This document shows, piece by piece, positions 6,549-13,466 of a stretch of DNA of 19,786 nt. Each line of letters opens with the position of its first letter. Position 1 is the first letter of the stretch. The stretch is from NCBI GenBank assembly GCA_964250215.1, contig CAXUEX010000041.1, positions 1 through 19,786 on the forward strand, in the 5' to 3' direction. The position numbers and the translations under genes were made by a program. The DNA is from DAIDJM01 sp964250215 (lineage in GTDB: Bacteria; Pseudomonadota; Alphaproteobacteria; Acetobacterales; Acetobacteraceae). The notes below the pieces were generated by a model that saw only the letters and a program-made list of their open reading frames with translations, was not told the DNA's origin and did not search any database.

Positions 6549-7751
6549 ATGCCGAAAGCTTTCGTTTGCGATGGGCTGCGCACGCCGATCGGCCGGTACG
6601 GCGGGGCGCTGGCTTTGGTGCGGCCGGACGATCTGGCCGCGGTGCCGATCCGGGCGCTGATGCGGCGGTATCCCGATTTGGCGTGGGCGGCGCTGGACGA
6701 TGTGGTGCTGGGTTGCGCCAACCAGGCCGGGGAGGACAACCGCAACGTGGCCCGCATGGCGGCGCTGCTCGCGGGGCTGCCGGAAACCGTGCCGGGCGCC
6801 ACCGTGAACCGGCTTTGCGGCTCCGGCATGGATGCGGTGGGCATTGCGGCGCGGGCGATCGCGGCGGGCGAGGCGGAAATGGTGCTGGCCGGCGGCGTGG
6901 AGAGCATGACGCGGGCGCCGTTCGTGCTGGGCAAGTCGGCCGCCGCGTTCGGGCGCGCGGCCGAGATTCATGACACCACGATCGGCTGGCGTTTCGTAAA
7001 CCCAGCGATGGCATCGATGCACGGCACCGACAGCATGCCGGAGACGGCCGAGAACGTGGCTGCCGAATTCAGGATTTCGCGGGCCGATCAGGACGCATTC
7101 GCGCAGCGCAGCCAGTCGCGGGCGGCGGCGGCGCAGGTTTCGGGCAGATTCGATGCCGAAATCGTGCGCGTTGCTGTGCCGCAGCCGCGCGGCGAGCCGG
7201 CGATCGTGGCGCGCGACGAGCATCCGCGCGAAACCACGTTGGAAGCGCTGGCGCGGTTGAAGCCGATCGTTCGGCCGGATGGCACAGTTACCGCCGGCAA
7301 TGCTTCCGGCATCAACGATGGGGCCGCGTGCCTGCTGCTGGCGAGTGAGGCGGCGGCGGCGCGGGCGGGGCTGACGCAGCGGGCCCGCGTGCTGGGCGTG
7401 GCTACCGCGGGTGTCGCACCGCGCATCATGGGCATGGGGCCGGTGCCGGCGGTGCGGCGGCTGCTGGATCGGCTGGGCATGAAGATCGGGCAGTTCGACG
7501 TGATCGAGCTGAACGAGGCGTTTGCGGCGCAAGCGCTGGCGGTGCTGCGCGCGCTGGGCGTGCCGGACGCGGCGCCGCACGTGAACCCGAACGGCGGCGC
7601 GATCGCGCTGGGCCATCCGCTGGGCATGTCGGGCGCGCGCCTGGTTCTGACCGCGTGCGAGGAACTGCGCCGGCGCGGTGCGCGATACGCGCTTTGCACC
7701 ATGTGCATCGGCGTGGGCCAGGGGATAGCGCTGGCGCTGGAAAATGTGTGA
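6549..7751 (+). CDS. pcaF: 3-oxoadipyl-CoA thiolase (acetyl-CoA acetyltransferase family)
   Basis: This 400-residue thiolase has all three catalytic signatures: nucleophile Cys90 (TVNRLCGSGMDAVG), His356 (GGAIALGHPLG) and Cys386 (CTMCIGVGQG). GCANQAGEDNRNVARM, EIHDTTIGWRFVNP and DSMPETAEN are characteristic of the PcaF/PaaJ subgroup, which cleaves 3-oxoadipyl-CoA with CoA to succinyl-CoA and acetyl-CoA at the end of the beta-ketoadipate and phenylacetate pathways. ATG 6549 has GGAGG at 6539-6543. The frame stays open back to a GTG at 6375, but that extension has no thiolase similarity. No other pca or paa gene is adjacent, so a general acetyl-CoA acetyltransferase role (for example polyhydroxybutyrate synthesis) cannot be excluded. 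Its stop codon lies inside a hairpin terminator. Confidence 0.9.
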   Translation: MPKAFVCDGLRTPIGRYGGALALVRPDDLAAVPIRALMRRYPDLAWAALDDVVLGCANQAGEDNRNVARMAALLAGLPETVPGATVNRLCGSGMDAVGIAARAIAAGEAEMVLAGGVESMTRAPFVLGKSAAAFGRAAEIHDTTIGWRFVNPAMASMHGTDSMPETAENVAAEFRISRADQDAFAQRSQSRAAAAQVSGRFDAEIVRVAVPQPRGEPAIVARDEHPRETTLEALARLKPIVRPDGTVTAGNASGINDGAACLLLASEAAAARAGLTQRARVLGVATAGVAPRIMGMGPVPAVRRLLDRLGMKIGQFDVIELNEAFAAQALAVLRALGVPDAAPHVNPNGGAIALGHPLGMSGARLVLTACEELRRRGARYALCTMCIGVGQGIALALENV

Positions 7752-7782
7752 GGCTGGGCACGGCCGCCAGCCTCACACATTT
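7742..7782. terminator. Bidirectional rho-independent terminator between pcaF and the kelch gene
   Basis: A perfect 16-base inverted repeat, AAATGTGTGAGGCTGG (7742-7757) and its complement (7767-7782), flanks a 9-base loop. The stem begins with an A run and ends with a T run, so either transcript would carry a hairpin followed by U residues. It sits between convergent genes and includes the last codons and the TGA stop of the thiolase gene (7749-7751). The kelch stop codon is 10 bases beyond the right arm. Confidence 0.85.
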
Positions 7783-7791
7783 GCAGTTGCG

Positions 7792-9225
7792 TTACCGGAT
7801 CGTCACCGCAACCGGTGCGGAAGCGATCCCGTTGGCGATCACCACGATCTGCGCCGCGCCTTTTTCGGCAGTGGCCGGCACGTCGAAATTGGTGCTCACC
7901 TCGGTGCTGCCGGTGGCCACGCCCATGGAGCTGTGATCGTGCGTGCGGGCATACACGGCGTGCTTGCTGGCGGTGTTGGTGATGCGCACGATCGGGTAGT
8001 TCGTCGCCGTCTGATATTCGTCGCCGAACGCCGCGGCCTGGGATAGGCCGTTGAACTGCTTGCCGCCGATGGCATAGGTGCTGCCGCGCGCGAGCATTGA
8101 AGGCACGTTGTCGATCACCGGCGCCCAGCCGGACTGCGCCGAGCCTGTCGAGGTATAGAGCGCGAAACCGCCCACCAGCGTCTCGCCGGTCGGCAGCACC
8201 AGCAGGCTGCCGCCCTGGGCGTTCTGCCCGGTATATTTGAGCGTGGTGCCGTCAAATTCGTAGAGCCGGCCGGAATTGCTCTCCACCAGCACGTTTCCGC
8301 TCGGCAACAACGACGCAAAATTGTCGGACGAAGACTCGCCGTTCGGAAAATCCGGACCGGCCGTCCAATGTCCCGCCGCGCCATTGGTGCCGGGATGCCA
8401 GATTGCGGTGTGACCCGCGGCGGCGCCCGCGTGGATGCCGCCGGTGCCGAACACCGTGCCATCGGGGCGCAGGATCGCCGGCCCCACTTCGCCCGGCGGC
8501 AGATAATTCACGCCGCCGCAGCAATGGATGCGCCCCACTTCGCGCGGCGACATCAGGTTGGCCACCGTGCTGCCTTGCGAGGTCCATTTTTGCGCGATCG
8601 GATCGTAGCGCTCGGAGTTCGGTGCGTTCTTCACGTCGTAGGTCAGCACCGTGCCATCCGGCAGCAGCGTCCAGCCTTCCTCGGCATTGAAATCGCTCTT
8701 GCCCGTGCTCTTGAGTTCGCGCCAGGCGAGCGTGGTGGGATCGAGCACCGCGACGCGCTTGTCGAATTTGCTGCCCAGCAGATAGTGCCCATCCGGCAAC
8801 ATGGTGGAGGGGCTGTCGCCGATCCACTTCCAGTTTGCCGGCGGCTGCATCGGCGTCCATGTGTTCGCCCGCGGATCGTAGATGGCGCCGACATTGGTGA
8901 AGGCGAAACTGCCCTGGTTGTATTCGCCACCCTCGATGATCAGGCGGCCATCGGCGAGCACGGCGGAAGCGAACGCATCGGGCGCGTAGCCGGCCGCCAG
9001 CGAGGCTAGCTGCGACCAGGTGCCGTCCTGATATTGGCCGTTCGTATCGGGGGTGAGCTTCCACCAGTCGGACAGGCTGCCACCCTGGACCATCACGGTG
9101 CCGTCGGTGAGCACGAAGCCGATGCCGGCGCCGTTGGGCGGCTGGTTTTTCAGGGTTTGCAAGGTCTGCGCGGTGGCGGCTTGGGTGAGGCCCAAAGCGA
9201 GCAGGGCGGCGGCGGCGTGGCGCAT
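7792..9225 (-). CDS. Secreted kelch / galactose-oxidase-like beta-propeller protein
   Basis: This 477-residue protein has a signal peptide (residues 1-19, MRHAAAALLALGLTQAATA, cleavage before QTLQ), so it is probably periplasmic or extracellular. Repeated units with LxDGxxxxxGG or LPDGxxL patterns (near 39-49, 90-100, 143-151, 188-195, 252-262, 307-314, 344-353) indicate a kelch-type beta-propeller. A C-terminal domain from about 405 carries RITNTASKHAVYARTHDHSS and a beta-rich end (IVVIANGIASAPVAVTI) resembling the C-terminal domain of galactose or glyoxal oxidase relatives. A vicinal Cys235-Cys236 pair stands out. Copper oxidase activity is possible, but I cannot identify the full ligand set. 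ATG 9225 is preceded by GGAGA; the frame extends upstream to 9291, but without the signal peptide at its start. It is monocistronic, with a palindrome 19-31 bases upstream of its start. Confidence 0.75.
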   Translation of the reverse strand: MRHAAAALLALGLTQAATAQTLQTLKNQPPNGAGIGFVLTDGTVMVQGGSLSDWWKLTPDTNGQYQDGTWSQLASLAAGYAPDAFASAVLADGRLIIEGGEYNQGSFAFTNVGAIYDPRANTWTPMQPPANWKWIGDSPSTMLPDGHYLLGSKFDKRVAVLDPTTLAWRELKSTGKSDFNAEEGWTLLPDGTVLTYDVKNAPNSERYDPIAQKWTSQGSTVANLMSPREVGRIHCCGGVNYLPPGEVGPAILRPDGTVFGTGGIHAGAAAGHTAIWHPGTNGAAGHWTAGPDFPNGESSSDNFASLLPSGNVLVESNSGRLYEFDGTTLKYTGQNAQGGSLLVLPTGETLVGGFALYTSTGSAQSGWAPVIDNVPSMLARGSTYAIGGKQFNGLSQAAAFGDEYQTATNYPIVRITNTASKHAVYARTHDHSSMGVATGSTEVSTNFDVPATAEKGAAQIVVIANGIASAPVAVTIR

Positions 9226-9244
9226 GGTGTTGGCGTCTCCCGTT

Positions 9245-9256
9245 ATGTGATCACAT
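9245..9256. promoter_or_regulatory. Perfect 12-base palindrome upstream of the kelch gene
   Basis: ATGTGATCACAT is a perfect dyad in the 81-base intergenic region, 20-31 bases upstream of the kelch start codon. On the kelch strand a TACGAT element that could serve as a -10 box overlaps its upstream edge, but no good -35 is visible. An operator for a dimeric regulator (GntR-like size) is possible; it lacks the 6-base spacer of a CRP site. Confidence 0.35.
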
Positions 9257-9274
9257 CGTAGCGCGGCCGGAAGC

Positions 9275-9291
9275 TTGCGGGAAAGCCGCAA
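9275..9291. terminator. Weak hairpin downstream of the helicase-PAP2 operon
   Basis: TTGCGG (9275-9280) and CCGCAA (9286-9291) form a 6-base stem with a 5-base loop, starting 15 bases after the PAP2 stop codon in the direction of transcription. There is no clear U tract on the minus strand, so termination here is uncertain. Confidence 0.3.
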
Positions 9292-9306
9292 AATTCGCGA
9301 TCGGTC

Positions 9307-9885
9307 TCAGCGGGTGCAGGTGGAGAACGGCCACAGATGGTGCGCCAGCCACTGGATGCGGGGTTCGGCGCGGGCCTGGTGGCCGTGCAACAGAAGCAGC
9401 AGCGGCAGCGCAAGCCAGGCCAGATGCCAGGCATTGGTGCGCAGCCGAGGTGCCGGGCCGGCGGCGAGCACGAAAGCGGCGGCGCCCGCCATACCGACGA
9501 TCGCGCCCGCCAGCACATCCGGCGGCGTGTGCATGTGCAGCTCCAGCCGCGTGGCGCCGATCAGCAGCGCGGGCAGGCCGGCGCCGAGCGCGATCGCGAG
9601 CGGCGCCGGAAGAAAGCGGCGGAGCCAGAGCGCGGCGAACCCGCCATAGACGGCCGCGGCGCCGGCGGTGTGGCCGCTGGGGCTGTGCAGGCCGAAGCGG
9701 TTGCCGTAGCCGCACCCCAGAACGGACAGTTTCAGGAGCAGCATGATGGCGAGCACCGCGGCGATGGCGGCGAGCCACAGCATCGCACCGCGCTTCCAGC
9801 CGCCCAGCGCCCAGGCGAGTGCGATCAGCACGCTGAAGGGCAGGAGCACGGCCTGATCCGCGAAGTCGGTGAGGAATTGCATCAT
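9307..9885 (-). CDS. PAP2-family membrane phosphatase
   Basis: This 192-residue integral membrane protein has several hydrophobic helices (about 12-28, 35-52, 75-90, 94-112, 122-144, 152-166). The phosphatidic acid phosphatase type 2 signature is visible: Lys52 within the first motif, PSGHT at 69-73 with His72, and the third motif Arg113-x5-His119-x3-Asp123 (TRLELHMHTPPD). These enzymes dephosphorylate lipid phosphates or undecaprenyl pyrophosphate on the outer side of the membrane; the substrate here is unknown. The start (9885, or the adjacent Met at 9882) lies 7 bases after the stop codon of the helicase gene, so it is co-transcribed with it. A conserved partnership between the two is not known to me. 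The C-terminus ends with a short hydrophilic tail. Confidence 0.85.
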   Translation of the reverse strand: MMQFLTDFADQAVLLPFSVLIALAWALGGWKRGAMLWLAAIAAVLAIMLLLKLSVLGCGYGNRFGLHSPSGHTAGAAAVYGGFAALWLRRFLPAPLAIALGAGLPALLIGATRLELHMHTPPDVLAGAIVGMAGAAAFVLAAGPAPRLRTNAWHLAWLALPLLLLLHGHQARAEPRIQWLAHHLWPFSTCTR

Positions 9886-9892
9886 GGCCGCC

Positions 9893-12304
9893 CTACGCTG
9901 CCAAGGCTTCGGCCACCAGCGCCTCGGTTTCCATCAGCAGCGCATCCTCATCCGCCGCGGTGCGCACCGATTCGCGGCCGATATCCAGCAGCACCGGCAC
10001 CGCGAGCGGCGAGACTTTGGGCAAACGGCGCACGCGGATCCTGCCTTCGATCCGCGCCAGCATCTTCGCCAGGCGTTCGAGATCGGTAAGGCCGCTGGCC
10101 GCGTCGGCGCGGGTGGCGCGCAGCAGCACATGGCCGGGATCGTGGCGGCGCAGCACGTTGTAGATCAAATCGGTGTTCACCGTCACCTGGCGGCGGTTCT
10201 TCTCGGCGCCGGGCTGGTGGCGATCGACGAGGCCGGCGATCACGGCGACGTTGCGGAACGTGCGGCGCAGCATGGAGCTTTCGGCCATCCAGGCTTCCAG
10301 ATCGTCGCCGAGCATGTCCTGCTCGAACAGGGTTTCGATGGCGGTTGGTTCGTAGGCGGACCAGACGGCGATGACGTAGTCGGTGGCGACGAATCCCAGC
10401 GGCGCGCAGCCGGTGCGCTGCATGCGTTTGGTGAGCAACATGCCGAGCGTCTGGTGCGCGTTGCGGCCCTCGAACGTGTAGGCCACCATATACCAGCGGC
10501 CCTCGCGCGGGAAGATTTCCACGAGCAAGTCCTCGGGGCCGGGCAGTTCCGAGCGGGATTGTTGCAATTCCAGCCATTCGCGCACGGGTTCCGGAAACAG
10601 ATGCCAGGCGCCGCGATCGTGCAGCATGGCACGCACACGGGCGGCCAGATGCGTGGTGAGCGACATGCGCGTGCCGGCATAGGCGGGCACCGCGGGAATG
10701 CCGCTGCCGCCCTCGGCGCATTCCAGCGTTATTTCTCGGATGCGCAGAAAACGCAGCAGCCGGCCGGCGAACATGAACGTGTCGCCTTCGCGCAAGCCGT
10801 TCGCGAAGCTCTCCTCCACCTCGCCCAGCGGCAGGCCGCGCCTGCCCGCGAGCCGCACTTTCAGCAGCGGGGCTTCCACGATGGTGCCGATATTCATGCG
10901 CACCTGGCGGGCGATGCGGCTGCTGGCGATGTGCACGCGGCCTTCGGCATCGCGGAACAGCTTGCGGTAGCGGTCGTATTGCGCCAGCGCGTAGCCGCCG
11001 TTCTCCACGAAGCCCAGCGTGTCCTCGAAATCGCTGCGTGCAAGTTCGGCATACGGCGCGGCGCGGCGGATTTCGGCGAACATGGCATCGGGCGTGAACG
11101 GCGCGCTGGCCGCAATCAGCAGCAGATGTTGCGCCAGCACATCCAGGCCGCCGGCGCGCGGCGGATCGCCATCCAGCGTGTGCGCGGCGACGCCCTCGCG
11201 CGCGGCCTCGCATTCCAGCACCTCGAAGCGGTTGGCCGGCACCAGGATGGCGCGGCTCGGCTCGTCCATGCGGTGGTTGGCGCGGCCGACGCGCTGCAGC
11301 AGCCGCGCCACGCCCTTCGGCGCGCCAACCTGGATGACCTGGTCCACGCCGCCCCAGTCGATGCCGAGATCGAGCGACGAGGTGGCGATCACGGCGCGCA
11401 GCTCGCCGCGCGCCATCGCGGCCTCGACGCGCCGGCGCTGCGCGAGATCGAGACTGCCGTGGTGCAGCGCGATCGGCAGCGTGGTTTCGTTGAGTTTCCA
11501 GATTTCCTGAAACAGCAGTTCCGCCTGCGCCCGCGTGTTCACGAAAACGATGGTGAGCGCGGCGGCTTCGATCTGGCGCAGCACGGCGCTGGCGGCGGCA
11601 AGCCCCATGCGGCCGGCCCAAGCGATGCGGTGTTCCGGCAGCATCAGGCGGATTTCGGGCGGCGTGGACTCCGCCACCTCGATGAGCCGCGCGGTGCCGC
11701 CGCAGGCGACGTAGCGGCATAGCTGTTCTGGATACGCAACAGTTGCCGAAAGCCCGACGCGGCGCGCGTGCGGCGCCAGCGTGGCGAGGCGCGCCAGGCA
11801 CAGCGCGAGCTGGTCGCCGCGCTTGGTGCCGGCCAGCGCATGGATTTCGTCGATCACAATGCTGGCGAGATTGGCGAAAATACCGGGTGCATCCTCCAGC
11901 GACAGCAGCAAAGCCAGGCTTTCCGGCGTGGTGAGCAGCAAATCCGGCGGCATTTTCCGCTGACGCTTGCGGCGCTCGGCGGGGGTGTCGCCGGTGCGGG
12001 TTTCGATGCGGATGGGCAGTCGCATTTCCGCCACCGGCGCTTGCAGGTTGCGAGCGATGTCGGTGGCCAGCGCCTTCAGCGGGCTGACATAGAGGGTGTG
12101 CAGATTGGGGCTGGCGCGCGGCTCGGCGAGGGCTACGAGCGAGGGCAGGAAACCGGCCAGCGTCTTGCCGCCGCCGGTGGGGGCGATCAGCAGCACGTTT
12201 TCCCCGGCTTGCGCGGCGGCCAGCATCGCGAGTTGATGCGGCCGGGGCGACCAGAGGCGGCGAGCAAACCAGGCGGCAAACTGTTCTGGTAATGTTCCTT
12301 GCAT
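9893..12304 (-). CDS. Lhr-like DEXH-box helicase of the ligase-associated DNA damage response type
   Basis: This 803-residue superfamily 2 helicase shows motif I APTGGGKT (41-48), motif Ia SPLKALA, TTPESL, motif II DEIH (152-155), motif III SAT (186-188) and motif VI LLQRVGRANHR. A winged-helix and Lhr-core region makes up the rest. Size and motifs match the subgroup normally encoded beside an ATP-dependent DNA ligase, an exonuclease and a PdeM-type phosphoesterase in DNA repair clusters. None of these partners lies in the window; a PAP2 phosphatase follows instead. ATG 12304 (MQGTLPEQFAAWF) was chosen because the family begins there; the frame stays open to 12406 but that extension lies inside the divergent hydrolase gene. 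The 52-base gap to the hydrolase start must hold both promoters or their leaders. Confidence 0.9.
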   Translation of the reverse strand: MQGTLPEQFAAWFARRLWSPRPHQLAMLAAAQAGENVLLIAPTGGGKTLAGFLPSLVALAEPRASPNLHTLYVSPLKALATDIARNLQAPVAEMRLPIRIETRTGDTPAERRKRQRKMPPDLLLTTPESLALLLSLEDAPGIFANLASIVIDEIHALAGTKRGDQLALCLARLATLAPHARRVGLSATVAYPEQLCRYVACGGTARLIEVAESTPPEIRLMLPEHRIAWAGRMGLAAASAVLRQIEAAALTIVFVNTRAQAELLFQEIWKLNETTLPIALHHGSLDLAQRRRVEAAMARGELRAVIATSSLDLGIDWGGVDQVIQVGAPKGVARLLQRVGRANHRMDEPSRAILVPANRFEVLECEAAREGVAAHTLDGDPPRAGGLDVLAQHLLLIAASAPFTPDAMFAEIRRAAPYAELARSDFEDTLGFVENGGYALAQYDRYRKLFRDAEGRVHIASSRIARQVRMNIGTIVEAPLLKVRLAGRRGLPLGEVEESFANGLREGDTFMFAGRLLRFLRIREITLECAEGGSGIPAVPAYAGTRMSLTTHLAARVRAMLHDRGAWHLFPEPVREWLELQQSRSELPGPEDLLVEIFPREGRWYMVAYTFEGRNAHQTLGMLLTKRMQRTGCAPLGFVATDYVIAVWSAYEPTAIETLFEQDMLGDDLEAWMAESSMLRRTFRNVAVIAGLVDRHQPGAEKNRRQVTVNTDLIYNVLRRHDPGHVLLRATRADAASGLTDLERLAKMLARIEGRIRVRRLPKVSPLAVPVLLDIGRESVRTAADEDALLMETEALVAEALAA

Positions 12305-12356
12305 GGCCGGGAAGCTACGGCAGGTGCCTGGGGAAGAAAAGCGGAGGAGGCGGCGG

Positions 12357-13217
12357 ATGGAACCGGTGGAGGTGGCGGCAAACGGCCTGCGATTCGCGTG
12401 TGACATCGCGGGCGAAGGTCCGGACGTGGCGCTTTGCCTGCACGGCTTCCCCGAGAGCCGCTTTTCCTGGCGCCACCAATTGCCGTTTCTGGCGGCGCAC
12501 GGGTGGCGGGCGGTGGCGCCGGATCTGCGTGGTTATGGCGACAGTTCGCGACCGGCGGGGGTGGCGGCCTATCGGATGCCGGAGTTGGTGGCGGATGTGG
12601 GCGGGCTGTTCGATGCGCTGGGCGCGCGGCGTCGGCTGCTGGTGGCGCACGATTGGGGCGCGCTGATCGCGTGGCAGTTCGCCATCGAGCGGGTGCGCGA
12701 TCTGGCCGGACTGGTTATTCTGAACGTGCCGCACCCGGCCGTGCTGCGCCAGGTGCTGCGGCGGTCGCCAAGGCAGATGCTGCGATCCTGGTATGTTTTC
12801 TTCTTTCAACTGCCGTTCCTGCCGGAGGCGATGCTGGGTGCTTCGGGCGCGCGTGCGGTGGGCGAGGCGATCCGCGGGATGGCGGTGGACAAGTCGGCAT
12901 TTCCGGAACCGGTGCTGGAGCATTATCGCGCGAACGCCCGGCGCCCCGGGGCGCTCACCGCCATGGTGAATTACTATCGCGCCAATTTCTTCCAGATGTG
13001 GGAACAGGCCGAGATGCGGCCGATCGAAGTGCCCACGCTGATGATTTGGGGCGAAGAGGACCGGGCGCTGGGGCTTGAACTGACGGAAGGGTATGCGCCT
13101 TATGTGCGGGATTTCACGTTGCGGCGCTTGCCCGGCGTGTCGCACTGGGTGCAGCAGGAAGCCCCGGAGCGGGTGAACGCGGTGCTTGGCGATTTTCTGA
13201 GAAGGTTGGAGGCGTAA
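12357..13217 (+). CDS. Epoxide-hydrolase-like alpha/beta hydrolase
   Basis: This 286-residue alpha/beta-hydrolase fold enzyme has the oxyanion motif HGFPE (29-33), DLRGYGDS (56-63), nucleophile Asp99 in the VAHDWGA elbow, acid Asp235 (WGEED) and base His263 (GVSHWVQQEAPERV). An Asp nucleophile in HDWG points to an epoxide hydrolase or haloalkane dehalogenase rather than an esterase, and the HGFPESRFSWR start favours epoxide hydrolase. Tyr residues in the cap (Tyr146, Tyr207) could activate the epoxide. ATG 12357 has an excellent ribosome site, GGAGGAGG at 12343-12350; an upstream in-frame ATG at 12303 adds 18 residues rich in Arg and was rejected. The stop overlaps the next start as TAATG. 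The substrate is unknown. Confidence 0.88.
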   Translation: MEPVEVAANGLRFACDIAGEGPDVALCLHGFPESRFSWRHQLPFLAAHGWRAVAPDLRGYGDSSRPAGVAAYRMPELVADVGGLFDALGARRRLLVAHDWGALIAWQFAIERVRDLAGLVILNVPHPAVLRQVLRRSPRQMLRSWYVFFFQLPFLPEAMLGASGARAVGEAIRGMAVDKSAFPEPVLEHYRANARRPGALTAMVNYYRANFFQMWEQAEMRPIEVPTLMIWGEEDRALGLELTEGYAPYVRDFTLRRLPGVSHWVQQEAPERVNAVLGDFLRRLEA

Positions 13218-13420
13218 TGCTGACGATATTGATCATCGTGCTGGTTGTGCTGGCGCTCGGCGGGTTCGGGCACACCGGGTATCAACGCGGCTGGTATGCG
13301 AGGCCCGCGTATTATGAGCCGCGGCCGGCCTGGGGCGGCGGCGGCCTGGGTCTGATTCTGTTGCTGGTGGTGCTGTGGCTGCTGTTCTTCCACCATCCGC
13401 ACGGATACTACCGCTACTGA
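13217..13420 (+). CDS. Small Gly/Tyr-rich membrane protein
   Basis: This 67-residue protein has two hydrophobic segments (about 1-16, MLTILIIVLVVLALGG, and 44-58, GLGLILLLVVLWLLF) joined by an aromatic, glycine-rich loop containing GYQRGWYARPAYYEP, and an aromatic tail ending HGYYRY. The architecture resembles small DUF3309-like membrane proteins common in proteobacteria, but I cannot assign a family firmly. Its ATG overlaps the hydrolase stop codon by one base (TAATG), so it is translationally coupled and real expression is likely. Function is unknown. It precedes the methyltransferase gene by 46 bases. Confidence 0.7.
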   Translation: MLTILIIVLVVLALGGFGHTGYQRGWYARPAYYEPRPAWGGGGLGLILLLVVLWLLFFHHPHGYYRY

Positions 13421-13466
13421 TCCTGGCCGCACCGGACGGGGCTGTGCCAACCCCGGAGATTGCCGC

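Noticed and set aside
9245..9256. CRP-type binding site
   Set aside because: The half-sites TGTGA and TCACA overlap in a continuous dyad without the 6-base spacer that CRP requires.
9869..11722. 617-codon open frame on the plus strand opposite the helicase gene
   Set aside because: It is antisense to an intact helicase with all motifs; its composition is that of a GC-rich shadow frame and no family resemblance is visible.
12303..12356. 18-residue extension of the hydrolase from ATG 12303
   Set aside because: It overlaps the helicase start codon, encodes a poly-Arg stretch without homology, and lacks the ribosome site that precedes 12357.
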